This document shows positions 35,323 through 43,924 of a stretch of DNA of 64,000 nt, one piece after another (within the stretch, counting starts at the first letter, position 1; each line of letters begins with the position of its first letter). The stretch lies in contig OZ251236.1 of assembly GCA_965240325.2 (NCBI GenBank), positions 1,426,001 to 1,490,000 of the forward strand, written 5' to 3'. The translations under genes were made by a program, and so were the position numbers. A model generated the notes under the pieces. The model did not search any database and was not told the origin of the DNA. It saw nothing but the letters and a program-made list of their open reading frames with translations. The stretch is from Rebecca billardiae RCC1528 (taxonomy: Eukaryota; Haptophyta).

Positions 35323-36255
35323 CTACACACTCTCCTGCGTCGAGGCGATGGTGCGCACGGTCCCGCGCGCGTGGCGGCCGTCGTGCACCGGGAGCGCCGT
35401 GTGCCACCGCCGCCAGAACGCGAGCGGGCTGTGCGCCTCCGCGCGCAGCTTGAAGCGCCTGCCCCAGAACTCGAGCGGCCACTCGTGGCCATCGTACGCG
35501 CTGGGCAGCTGGAACGCGGCCTTGGCGGGGGTCACGTCGACGCAGTAGCAGTTGGGGAGCGGGGCGTTGGTCGAGGGCACCACGTCGTCCGTGTTCAGGA
35601 TCTGCTCCGCGTAGTCCACGCCCGTGCCGAACGTCCGCCGCCCGTACCCCCAGTCGAGCACGCCGCGCGCGCAGAACGGGTCGAGCAGCGTGAGCCGGAC
35701 AAACGGAGACCTGCGGCCGGCGCGCGCGCCGCGCTTGGTCGCGCGGGCACACGCGTCGGCGGCGAAGGCGCCGACGGAGACGCCGATCACGTGCACCGAG
35801 CGCACGTCCGGGCCGAGCCCGCGCACCGCGCGCGCGCAGCCCTCGCCCACCTCCTGCGCGTTGAACGCCGCCGTGAGCACGGACTGCGAGAACTCGCTCC
35901 AGTCAGGCGCGTAGTACAGCCGCGGCTTGATGCTGTGCCGGGCGTCCTGCGCTCGCACACGCGCGAGAGCCGCGCGCGTCAGCTTATCCGGACCACCCGA
36001 GCCGTGGAAGAGGAGCACCACCTCGCCGCCCCAGCCGCGCGGCGGCTTTGGCATCGGCTCGATCTGCTCCGACGGCTTGCGCACCAGTGCAGATGTGCCC
36101 ACGGCCGCATCGAACGAGGCCGCCACCATCACGGTGCCGGCGACCGAGCGTAGCGCCAGCTGCTTCAATGGAAGCGGGCGATTCGGACGGCCCGTGCGGC
36201 CGCAGACCGTCGAAAGCATTGCGAGCCACGCGAAGGCGCGCATGATCGCCCCCAT
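35323..36255 (-). CDS. Alpha/beta-hydrolase-like protein with signal peptide
   Basis: An intronless 310-residue protein. LLFHGSGG (81-88) looks like the oxyanion-hole strand-turn. HVIGVSVGAF holds the nucleophile elbow G-V-S-V-G with Ser160. LTLLDPF gives a candidate Asp192, and YDGHEWPLEFW a candidate His257, a complete order Ser-Asp-His as in serine hydrolases and lipases. The N-terminus (MGAIMRAFAWLAMLSTVCG) is a probable signal peptide followed by a basic stretch, so secretion or plastid import are both possible. ATG 36255 was taken because the frame upstream begins only with TTG; an in-frame ATG four codons later is an alternative. The substrate is not predictable. An Arg-rich loop (170-183) is unusual. 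Confidence 0.78.
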   Translation of the reverse strand: MGAIMRAFAWLAMLSTVCGRTGRPNRPLPLKQLALRSVAGTVMVAASFDAAVGTSALVRKPSEQIEPMPKPPRGWGGEVVLLFHGSGGPDKLTRAALARVRAQDARHSIKPRLYYAPDWSEFSQSVLTAAFNAQEVGEGCARAVRGLGPDVRSVHVIGVSVGAFAADACARATKRGARAGRRSPFVRLTLLDPFCARGVLDWGYGRRTFGTGVDYAEQILNTDDVVPSTNAPLPNCYCVDVTPAKAAFQLPSAYDGHEWPLEFWGRRFKLRAEAHSPLAFWRRWHTALPVHDGRHARGTVRTIASTQESV

Positions 36256-36358
36256 TGATGACCGCTGGGCGACGCGGCGAATCGTCACCGATGATCGCCG
36301 ATTCTCCGTCCGCAATTCCGCCTTAATTGTTTTTTCGCGGGATTGAGGGTGTGCCCGG

Positions 36359-36420
36359 CGGCGCCGCCCCCGGCCGGCGGCGTCGGTGGTCGACCACCGA
36401 CGAGGCGCCGGGGCGGCGCC
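36359..36420. repeat. 62-bp hairpin with a perfect 20-bp palindromic core
   Basis: The core GTCGGTGGTCGACCACCGAC (36382-36401) is fully palindromic and is flanked by matching GGCGCCGCCCC-type arms with small mismatches. It lies about 100 bp upstream of the hydrolase start codon. Confidence 0.85.
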
Positions 36421-37017
36421 TTGCGTGGACGACGCTACGACAGCCAGAGCGTACGTCTTAGCCTGCGCACGGTCCGAAGAGTCTTACAAGTCGTCAATGC
36501 ATCATCATGCCATCAGCTCCGATGGGGCCCCGTGTACGCCCGCCGATACGGGCGCGGCACTGATGAGTCTGATGCCATGATGATCAATAATAATTTGAAT
36601 GTTATTATATTAAGACGATCATCATATATAACGACGTGGCAGCATCGGACTACAAGCGTCAGGCTCAGAGTGCAACAGACACATAGAATGCGTCCGCGAT
36701 TGAATTTGATCTCGGACGGCGCCGTTCCGATCCACACTCGTGCGACTACTGCCGTGATCGGTGATGCCAAGCGCTTCAGCCCCGCACTCGTCAGCATGAC
36801 ACACGCGGCCCGAGCTAGCTGGCAGCAGCATCATGTTCATATATGATCGGGGCCGCCATCACTCATCAGCTGACCGCTGAGTTGATGCGGTAGCTTGATG
36901 GCGTTGCTTACGCCTAGGAGTAGGGTACGGTCTCGGCTCGCCGCGAGTGCTGCTCGTTGCATAGCAGGATTCAGCCACGGGCCGTGCATGCGCCGCAAGG
37001 GCCCTGCGGCAAGCGGC
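36421..37017. other. Intergenic, about 600 bp, AT-richer
   Basis: Between the hydrolase promoter side and the stop of the DVR gene. AT-rich around 36570-36640. Short open frames are present but none resembles a known protein. It probably holds the hydrolase promoter and DVR 3' UTR. Confidence 0.4.
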
Positions 37018-38292
37018 TTACGCGTCGACATCCGTCCATGGCGCCTCCGGCGCTTGTGAAGACGCCATGATGGACGACTTCCGCGTCCCGGCGCTCGCGG
37101 AGCGCCGCTTCTCGCTCGGTCGCATCCGCTTGGCGGCAGCGGCGCCGGCGGTGCGCGCGTATGTCTCGACCTTCTTCTGCGAGTCGAAGATCTGCACGTA
37201 GGGGTCGTACTCGCGGCCGTGGCGCGCGATCGAGGCGTAGTACTCCTCCAGCGTGTCACTGCCGTACCGGTCGTGCGCCTCCGTCGTGACCATGTCCTCG
37301 GAGGCGTAGTAGCGCACGATGCGCGCCGCCTCGGCCGCGTCCTCGAGCGCGTTGGCGAATGGCGTGCTGCGCGCCGCGGCCGCCAGCGCGCCGAAGAACG
37401 TGCACGCGCCGTCGAGCACCGCGATGGGCACGCGCATGATGCGGGGCGGGGGCAGCCCGACCGCCGCCGCCATCATGTTGCCCTGGTCGATCTTGCTCAG
37501 CGGCTCGCAGTCGCCGCCCAGCTCCCAGGTCCGGCCGCGCACGCCGCCCTCGGCATGCGCGGCCGTGTCGGCGCAGCTGTCGAGCATCGCGCGGGCGAGG
37601 TCGGGCTCCGAGATGGGGTTGGCGCGGATGCAACGCCCGCCGCCCAGGTCGAACACAATGAGCGACTTGCCCGCCGCGATGTTCTCGAACTGGTTGGACA
37701 GCGATTTGAAGAAGGCGGTCGGGCGGACGATGGTGTGTGAGAGCCGTGTCTCTGCCTGCAGCGCGCGCTCGGCGGCGAGCTTGGCGTGCTGGAAGGCCAG
37801 CGCGTTCGGCTCGCCGCGCTCGGCGGAGCGGACGCAGATTGCGCTGAGCAGGACGAAGTGCCGCGCCCCCGCCTCCGCCGCCGCCTCCACGCACGCCGTC
37901 GTCGCGCGCCTGTCGATCCGATCCGCCTCGCGCGGCGAGCCTGATCGGCTGGCGAGGCAGCAGACGACGACGTCCACCGAGCCCGGCGAGAGGGGCCCTT
38001 CGGGTGCCACGAGCGAGCTGCGGTCGTTCACATTCGCCTCGACGACGGACGCGCCCTCGAAGTACCGCTTCGGGGCCGTCGCTTTGGAGCGCACGACCGC
38101 AGTCGTGTGGTACCCGCGCGCGACCGCCTCTTTGACGACGGCGCGGCCGATGTAGCCGGTCGCTCCGAGCACGACGCAGCGCTCTCGTGGCGCTGCGTTT
38201 GCGACGATGGCACTGCCGCGGGCCGTGGGGCCCGCGGCGCGCCACCCCGTGGACGCGCCGAGCAGTCCGACGACTGCCACGACCAGGAGCAT
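37018..38292 (-). CDS. DVR: Divinyl chlorophyllide a 8-vinyl-reductase, plastid-targeted
   Basis: A 424-residue, intronless SDR-type reductase that reduces the 8-vinyl group of divinyl (proto)chlorophyllide with NADPH in chlorophyll synthesis. The Rossmann motif is VVLGATGYIGRAVV (40-53). SAICVRS (150-156) and FQHAKLAAERAL (168-179) hold the active-site region. IVRPTAFFKSLSNQFENI (188-205) and YYASEDM are characteristic of DVR within the NmrA/isoflavone-reductase-like group. ATG 38292 gives a good signal peptide (MLLVVAVVGLLGAS) followed by a basic Ala/Arg-rich transit-like segment, as expected for a complex plastid. An upstream in-frame ATG at 38406 would bury the hydrophobic stretch. Divergent from the GT25-like gene. 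The C-terminal 40 residues are basic and probably lineage-specific. Confidence 0.92.
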   Translation of the reverse strand: MLLVVAVVGLLGASTGWRAAGPTARGSAIVANAAPRERCVVLGATGYIGRAVVKEAVARGYHTTAVVRSKATAPKRYFEGASVVEANVNDRSSLVAPEGPLSPGSVDVVVCCLASRSGSPREADRIDRRATTACVEAAAEAGARHFVLLSAICVRSAERGEPNALAFQHAKLAAERALQAETRLSHTIVRPTAFFKSLSNQFENIAAGKSLIVFDLGGGRCIRANPISEPDLARAMLDSCADTAAHAEGGVRGRTWELGGDCEPLSKIDQGNMMAAAVGLPPPRIMRVPIAVLDGACTFFGALAAAARSTPFANALEDAAEAARIVRYYASEDMVTTEAHDRYGSDTLEEYYASIARHGREYDPYVQIFDSQKKVETYARTAGAAAAKRMRPSEKRRSASAGTRKSSIMASSQAPEAPWTDVDA

Positions 38293-38616
38293 CTCGGGAT
38301 TCTCGGTGACGCTTCCCGCCCGCGCAGCGGCGCACAGCTGGCGGCACAGCGGTCTGGACCCAAAATGTGCCGGCTGGCAGTGCAAAACGCGGGCAGTTCG
38401 TGTCATTGATCATGGCTCAAAATGGCCGGCGACTAATTAATTGATCCCAAGCGGCCAACTCGCGCCGCGCGGCGCGACCGGGGGCGGCGCCTGGCTGCGG
38501 CCGGGTGGGACACTGGGACGGCGGCTGGAGCCGCTGGACTCATCAGTGACGCCCGGCCCCGCGCATGGCGTCGCCGCGCTGACGGAAGGCGGCCTCTCAT
38601 CAAGCGAAGGTCGAGG
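38293..38616. promoter_or_regulatory. Shared 324-bp region between divergent DVR and GT25-like genes
   Basis: Both start codons face away from this stretch. It contains an AT-rich island TAATTAATTGATC around 38432-38447 within GC-rich sequence. The promoter elements are inferred from position only. Confidence 0.5.
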
Positions 38617-39876
38617 ATGGTGGTCGCAGCTGCCCTGGTGCTCGCCCTGTCTGTGGCGCGCCCTCTGTCTGCCAATCATCGGCCGCACATCGCCCGGTCG
38701 GTGCGCTCGCCTGCGCTGCCCGTGCGCACGCATGCTCGCGCACGTGCCGTCGCGATGACGACGACGGACGCCGCGAGCGAAGCGGTGGACGAGATCGCTC
38801 CAGTGGCATGCGACTGGGCAGGGGTCGATGGGGGGTACATGATCACATGCGACGCGAGCAGCGTGCGCGTCGCCTCCGCTGAGCGCATCATCAGCGCGTT
38901 CGGACTGTCCGACCTCGTGCAGACGCGCGTCTTCACCGCCGACCCCGAGGACAAGCTGCGCGGCTGCTACATGTCGCACATCGCCGTGCTCGAGGAGGCG
39001 GAGAGGACGTTCGGCTCGCGGGACGACTGGGCCGTCCTCGTGATCGAGGACAACATCGGCCTGAGCAAGGCCGCCACGAAGCCCGAGATCGCCGAGACGC
39101 TCGAAGGGGTGCTCCGGTACGCGCAGGCCGACCGCTCGTGGTCAATGATCCACCTCGCGTACATCATGTACGTGCCGGGGCTCTCCGTGCTGCGGGTACC
39201 CGCACGCGACGGCGCGGGCGTCCTGGAGCACGTCGTGCAGGTGAAGGTGACGGACATCCAGAGCGCGCTCGGCAACACGGCGTACCTCATCTCGAAGCGC
39301 GGCGTCGACGCGGTGCTGCGCGTGCACCGTGAGAAGGGCTTCACCGGGACGTCCATCCCCGACCTGATGGCGATGCTCTTCCCCGACAGCCGATACGCTG
39401 CGTACCCGATGCCGTTCCACCGCAGCGCCAAGATCGCGTCGATCGTCAACCCTCAGGTGCGCCGTGGCAGCACGCGCGCCCACGCACCCATCACGCCCGA
39501 GCGTGCGCTGACCGCCCACCGGCACCCTGCGCCGCGCGGCCGTTGGCGCATGCAGATGAACTCGTTCCGGCAGCTCGTCTTCCGGCCCGTGTGCACCGCG
39601 CTCTTCGAGCAGCTGCTCGTGACCACCGGCCAGCCCACCAGCGTGCTCGTCCCGTCCGCCATCGTGATGCTCTCGCTCGTCGCCCTCGCCTCCCTCGTGA
39701 ACACGGCGATCGACTTTTGGCAGCTCGCCACCGCGCCCGAAGACTTCCACGGCAACGTGCCGCTCACGGTCGCGTCCGCGCTCTTCTCGGCAGCGTGTCT
39801 CGCGGTCATCGCGACGGGTGCGGCGTTAGCGCCGGACCCGAAGAAGGCACCATCGGAGGGTGAGGCGGCCGTCTAG
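38617..39876 (+). CDS. Glycosyltransferase family 25-like membrane protein
   Basis: Exons 38617-39456 and 39556-39876 (intron 99 bp, GTGCGC...TGCAG, phase 0) give 386 residues. The intron is a multiple of three and stop-free, so read-through would add 33 residues. The N-terminus is a signal peptide or anchor. The GT25 hallmarks GCYMSHIAVLEEAE (116-129) and WAVLVIEDNI (138-147) are present. The EDN replaces the usual EDD metal-binding motif, so metal binding or activity may differ. GNTAYLISKRGVDAVL also fits the family. Two hydrophobic helices near the C-terminus (LVPSAIVMLSLVALASLV; LTVASALFSAACLAVIATGA) are unusual for GT25. Likely a Golgi or ER enzyme transferring sugars to surface glycans; donor and acceptor unknown. 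Confidence 0.78.
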   Translation: MVVAAALVLALSVARPLSANHRPHIARSVRSPALPVRTHARARAVAMTTTDAASEAVDEIAPVACDWAGVDGGYMITCDASSVRVASAERIISAFGLSDLVQTRVFTADPEDKLRGCYMSHIAVLEEAERTFGSRDDWAVLVIEDNIGLSKAATKPEIAETLEGVLRYAQADRSWSMIHLAYIMYVPGLSVLRVPARDGAGVLEHVVQVKVTDIQSALGNTAYLISKRGVDAVLRVHREKGFTGTSIPDLMAMLFPDSRYAAYPMPFHRSAKIASIVNPQVRRGSTRAHAPITPERALTAHRHPAPRGRWRMQMNSFRQLVFRPVCTALFEQLLVTTGQPTSVLVPSAIVMLSLVALASLVNTAIDFWQLATAPEDFHGNVPLTVASALFSAACLAVIATGAALAPDPKKAPSEGEAAV

Positions 39877-40642
39877 AGTGGCGGCTGCCGTTGCTGATGA
39901 GTGTGGCAGTGCCGCCACATGGTCAGCCGGGCACGAATTCACTAGCTTACTATAGTCACGAGACACGATCTGATTGGCTTAATTCGCACTAGCTAGTAGC
40001 TACGCGTGGTCGCGTGATGACGGTCCGACCCGCGACCGACCGACGTCACTCGGTCCGCCAGACTGACGACGCCGTCCGGTAGCTACGGTAGCTGACTACG
40101 TTACCAGTACTACGTGTCCGGTGTCCGCGACGTCGACGGCCACGGGTCACGTGTCCGCAACTGTCAATTGAGCAGCATAGATGACTTACTATTATTCCGC
40201 GAGGCCGTCAGATAAAGAGTCCTGCAATTATAATAAACTTGTACCGTCCGCGCCACCACTCACCAGTACCGGTCATTGATACTAATCTGAGTAATCAGCA
40301 GACACCGGGTCACTCCGACACCGTCAGATTCTGAGTACGCTACTCTCCGATAGCCTCCGGACCGGGAGGCCCGGCCCCAGAGGGCTGAGCCTGAGGCTCG
40401 GACCGCCTCTTGCATGCATGGCCTGATGGGCCCCTAGATGCCGTGCAATTGATGCGGCCCAATGGTAGTCATGTCCGTACCGACGGACCGCGTGGCGAGT
40501 GGCCCCGATCAAGGACAGCCGCAGCGCCCTCCGCGGAGGTGCACCGTGCGGTTGAGTGAAGGAGAGGCGGCTGGCAGGCACTCCGATGCGGCTGCGCAGT
40601 GACTCTGGCCCGCAATAGAGTCGCTCGGTGACCCAGTGATGC
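39877..40642. other. Intergenic, 766 bp
   Basis: Convergent gene ends flank this region (GT25-like from the left, DNL protein from the right), so it contains two 3' UTRs. It has many short repeats of CGACCGA/GTCCG type and an AT-richer patch at 40180-40300. No gene was seen. Confidence 0.4.
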
Positions 40643-41068
40643 CTACGCAGCATCAGCGGCCTCCTCAACGGTCGTCTGCTCGCGAGTGAGCTGCTCCACA
40701 TCTCTCAGCAAGATGTCTGGGATGCCGTTCGCTTTACCCCATTCCACGACGTTTTTGAAGCCGCGCTCGATGTAGTCCAGATTGTCGGCGATGATGTGAT
40801 GCTTGCCGCAGTGCTCGCACTGCACAAGGCACGTCCCCGTGCGGTAAACATCCGGATTGATCATCCGCACGGTGCGCCCGTCACATGCACGGCAGGTGAA
40901 CTCGCAGCGCATGGTGCGTCGGCCGAGGCGGCCAGCGCCGGAGGCATCGGCTGCCATGACGACCGAACGTGGCACACGATGCGTGCGCACGCCGGCGAGT
41001 GCGGCGTCTGCGCAGAATGGCGCGGCGGCAAGGAGGAGCACGGCGAGCGCTCGTCTGGAAGGCGGCAT
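40643..41068 (-). CDS. DNL-type zinc-finger protein, plastid-type Hsp70 escort
   Basis: An intronless 141-residue protein of the Zim17/HEP family, which keeps organellar Hsp70 soluble. The zinc ligands are C59-x2-C62 and C84-x2-C87, followed by the diagnostic HHIIADNLDYI (90-100). The C-terminal helix region (KNVVEWGKANGIPDILLRD) is like that of plastid members. The leader MPPSRRALAVLLLAAAPFCADA is a signal peptide followed by a short basic stretch, supporting import into a complex plastid. A mitochondrial homologue would lack the hydrophobic signal. It is divergent from the bL9 gene with only 90 bp between start codons. Confidence 0.88.
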   Translation of the reverse strand: MPPSRRALAVLLLAAAPFCADAALAGVRTHRVPRSVVMAADASGAGRLGRRTMRCEFTCRACDGRTVRMINPDVYRTGTCLVQCEHCGKHHIIADNLDYIERGFKNVVEWGKANGIPDILLRDVEQLTREQTTVEEAADAA

Positions 41069-41158
41069 GGCTGGCTTCCGCACGGCGCGCACAGCGCATG
41101 ACACCCGGACACGAGTCCGGCCTGTGCCCCCGTGGACGGCAGCGGGCAGCTGCGCACA
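41069..41158. promoter_or_regulatory. 90-bp bidirectional promoter region
   Basis: The start codons of the DNL zinc-finger protein (minus) and plastid bL9 (plus) are separated by 90 bp, so both 5' UTRs and core promoters must be compact or overlapping. No TATA box is evident. Confidence 0.6.
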
Positions 41159-42108
41159 ATGAAGACTCTCGTCGTGCTCCTCGCAGCGCTGCTCGCCCTG
41201 GCCTCGCGGGCAGCGGCGTGGGTGCCGGCGGGGGCGTGCACACGGTACGTGCCAACATGCGCTCAAGACCTCGCCCACGTAGGCCCTTGGGCCGACACCA
41301 GCCGCTGGAGCAGGGCGCTTCTGCCGTGATCGCCAGCGCGCTCGGCCCGTGGCTCGCTGATTGCGCGCCCCTGCCCCCATCTGCCGGGCGTGCCGCGCCG
41401 TGCCTCGCTCGACACGCACGGCGGTGGGCGTCGCCTCGCGCAGGCCCGCGAGCCGCGCCGCCTCGTCCAAGGTGGTGGACGTGCAGATGAAGAAGAAGTT
41501 GAAGGAGAACACCGAGCGGCAGGTGGTGCTCGTCCAGGACCTCGCTGCACTCGGCGAGAAGGGCGAGATCGTGACGGTGAAGAAGGCCTACTTCAGGAAC
41601 TATGTGCGCGCGGCTGCGTGCGCTCGGGCTGATCTCGCCCTGCCCGCGTGCGCTCCTCGCGCCGCGCTGCACCGCCCAGCCGCTGCGTGGGCTGACAGCT
41701 GGCGTCCTGCGCGCACGCTGGTCACGCGGCGCGCAGCTTGGCCCGTACGGCATCGCCGAGGCCGCCACGGAGGAGGTGCTCGCAAAGGCGGAAGAGCAGC
41801 GCGCTGTGCGCGAGGCGGAGATGGCGGCGAAGCTCGAGGGCGCGCGCCAGCAGGCGGCGACCATCGACGCCGTGTGCGGCTCGACCCCGATCACCATCAT
41901 GCAGCGCGCCGGCCCGGACGGCAAGCTCTTTGGCAGCGTCACGGCGGCTGAGATCTCCGAGCTCGTGGAGGACCGCACCGGCGTCGCGGTGGACAAGAAG
42001 AACATCGACGTGCCGTCCATCGGCGAGGCTGGGAGCTACGTGGTCGGGCTGAAGCTGCACCCGAAGGTCGATGCGACCATCAACATCGTCATCATCGGGC
42101 AGGAGTAA
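41159..42108 (+). CDS. RPL9: Plastid ribosomal protein bL9
   Basis: Three exons, 41159-41244, 41444-41603 and 41737-42108 (introns 199 and 133 bp; phases 2 and 0), give 205 residues. Exon 1 is a signal peptide (MKTLVVLLAALLALASRAAA), and exon 2 starts with a basic transit-like segment. The mature N-domain reads QVVLVQDLAALGEKGEIVTV then KKAYFRNYLGPYGIAEAAT across the second splice, matching the bL9 signature (Gly-x2-Gly-x4-Val...Asn-Tyr-Leu). The helix connector EEVLAKAEEQ and a C-domain ending in LKLHPKVDATINIVIIG follow. It is a structural component of the large plastid ribosomal subunit, binding 23S rRNA near the L1 stalk. The splice after Asn-Tyr removes sequence unlike bL9, which supports it strongly. 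Confidence 0.93.
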
Positions 42109-42320
42109 GTGTCACCATTCTGCGTCATAGAGAGTACCAGCGGGCTGTCACCGGCGCGCTGCCGCGGCAACCACGCCGCGCTGGGGCTCGACACACAGTC
42201 TGGCGGTCGGCCGTCGCAACTGCTGTACGCAAAGCCCATCGCCTTTTCAGACGACTGACACTGTTAGGCCGCGGTACCGCCGCCGCGCGAGTTATGCCGG
42301 CCGCGTTGCCGCCGGCCGCT

Positions 42321-43250
42321 GCCCGTGGCCGGCCTGTTTTATTTCTACCAGATTCCATTTCCTTTGTCACGGCGACAAACCCCTGCCCGCCAGTGGGAAT
42401 CGGTGTCACGCCCCGTTGGATGTACCTCTCACGGCCGATGGCGGCCCCCACGTGCGCGAGGAACGCGATTCCTGCACTCCTCGGTGACCGGTGAGTGCAG
42501 GAATCCAGTTGCGGCGCTCGTCCGCCTCGTCGTTGTCGCACACGAGGTACATCCAACACCATGGGTCGTATCCCAAAACTCTCCGCGCGCTCTGCGCCCG
42601 CGCGGCGAGCGATTGCAGGCTTGTTCTCATCATCTTGGCCAAGACTGCAGCCTGCCAGATGCGCCAGGAGACGTGTGCACACCTTTCCGCGCGTCATGGG
42701 TGCGCGTGGCACGCACCTTGTCATATTTTACGCCGAGGAGGCCTGAGCATCCGGCCTACCAACCTTCCGCGCTCACGTTCAAATGCAGGCGGCAAGCTGC
42801 ATGCAAGCGCACGCCGAACGGAAGCATCTCAAGCTCGACAAGGTAGTGGCGGCGGAGCGTTTAGAGCTGGTGGCGATTGCAGTCCATCTGGCTGTGAACT
42901 GGTCGCTAACTGACACGGGTGCGATGCAGCCAAGGCAGAGTGCTTGCAGCTTGCAGAGGGCCTGCAGCTGCGGCGGTTTGCCCGCCGCTCGCCGGCTGCA
43001 TCGTACACACTGCCGTGCACCGCGAGTGACCCCTGTGTCAAGGCGAAGCACCACGGCAAGGCGAGGCAGCATGTCTGACAACATTCTTCGCTACAGCGCA
43101 GCGCATCAACACGAAAATGCGCGAATGACGTGCCATCACTACTCCGGACTAGCTCCGGCGCCCGCACCAGCGGGCAAGCCGCCATTGTTCCGCGTTTTGG
43201 CGAATGTCGCCTTTGGGCTCTCGTAGAAATAAAACAGGCCGGCCACGGGC
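42321..43250. mobile_element. 930-bp element with 28-bp terminal inverted repeats
   Basis: Bases 42321-42348 (GCCCGTGGCCGGCCTGTTTT and eight more) are the exact reverse complement of 43223-43250. No clear target duplication was found just outside. A minus-strand stretch inside (about 42490-42640) reads protein-like (LGYDPWCWMYLVCDNDEADE), perhaps a relic of a transposase, but no family was recognised. Probably a non-autonomous DNA transposon. Confidence 0.7.
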
Positions 43251-43494
43251 ACGGCCCGACAGACCCACGCAGCCACGGGTGGCCGAATCACGGACTCCCG
43301 CGACTCATGAGCAGCAGTACTATGATAATAGTAGTTCTGTTTATACTCACTAGTCACTAGACACTACTTACATATCACTTTATTTACAGTGACTCCCTCA
43401 GTCTTAAGAATATAAGAGACGCATTCTCACAGCTCTGAGCTCAGGCCCGATTTAGGCCGAGGCGAGAATACGGTAGACGAGTGTACTCACTTTA

Positions 43495-43849
43495 TCTATG
43501 ATTTAACGGACACAGGAGTACGGGACGACGCGGGTCTCCTGATTCGTCGGCGGCAGTGCCCGATCGTCGACACGAAGTCGGCGTTGGTGGCAGAGCATAG
43601 CCTGCACCGCGATCGGATTGCTTGAGCGCGGCCTTGAGCTGCTGGCCAGCGCGATCCACCTGCCGCTGCGCGGCTCGCATGGCCCTGCTGTGGCCCCGAG
43701 CTACTGCGCTCAAGCCATTCGATCGCGGTTCATGATCAGGCTATGCTCTGCCACCAGCGCCGACTTCGTGTCGACGATCGGGCACTGCCGACGACGAATC
43801 AGTCAGGAGACCTACGCCGTCCTAGGTACCTGTGTCGTTAAATCATAGA
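43495..43849. mobile_element. 355-bp foldback (hairpin) element
   Basis: The left half, starting CTATGATTTAACG (43496) and reaching about 43626, pairs with the right half from about 43710 to CGTTAAATCATAG (43849) with scattered mismatches; the loop is about 80 bp. The arms include GCCCGATCGTCGACACGAAG and its complement. The architecture is that of a MITE-type foldback. It ends 75 bp before the YqgF start codon. Confidence 0.8.
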
Positions 43850-43924
43850 ATGAGTATCATGGGGGTAGTGCGTGAAAATCAGCATCGATTCATATTGAAA
43901 AAAGCCGCATCACAGAGCAGAGAA

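Noticed and set aside
38293-38406. The upstream ATG of the DVR gene at 38406
   Set aside because: It would place 38 residues before the hydrophobic signal peptide; the later ATG gives a normal bipartite leader. Kept only as an alternative.
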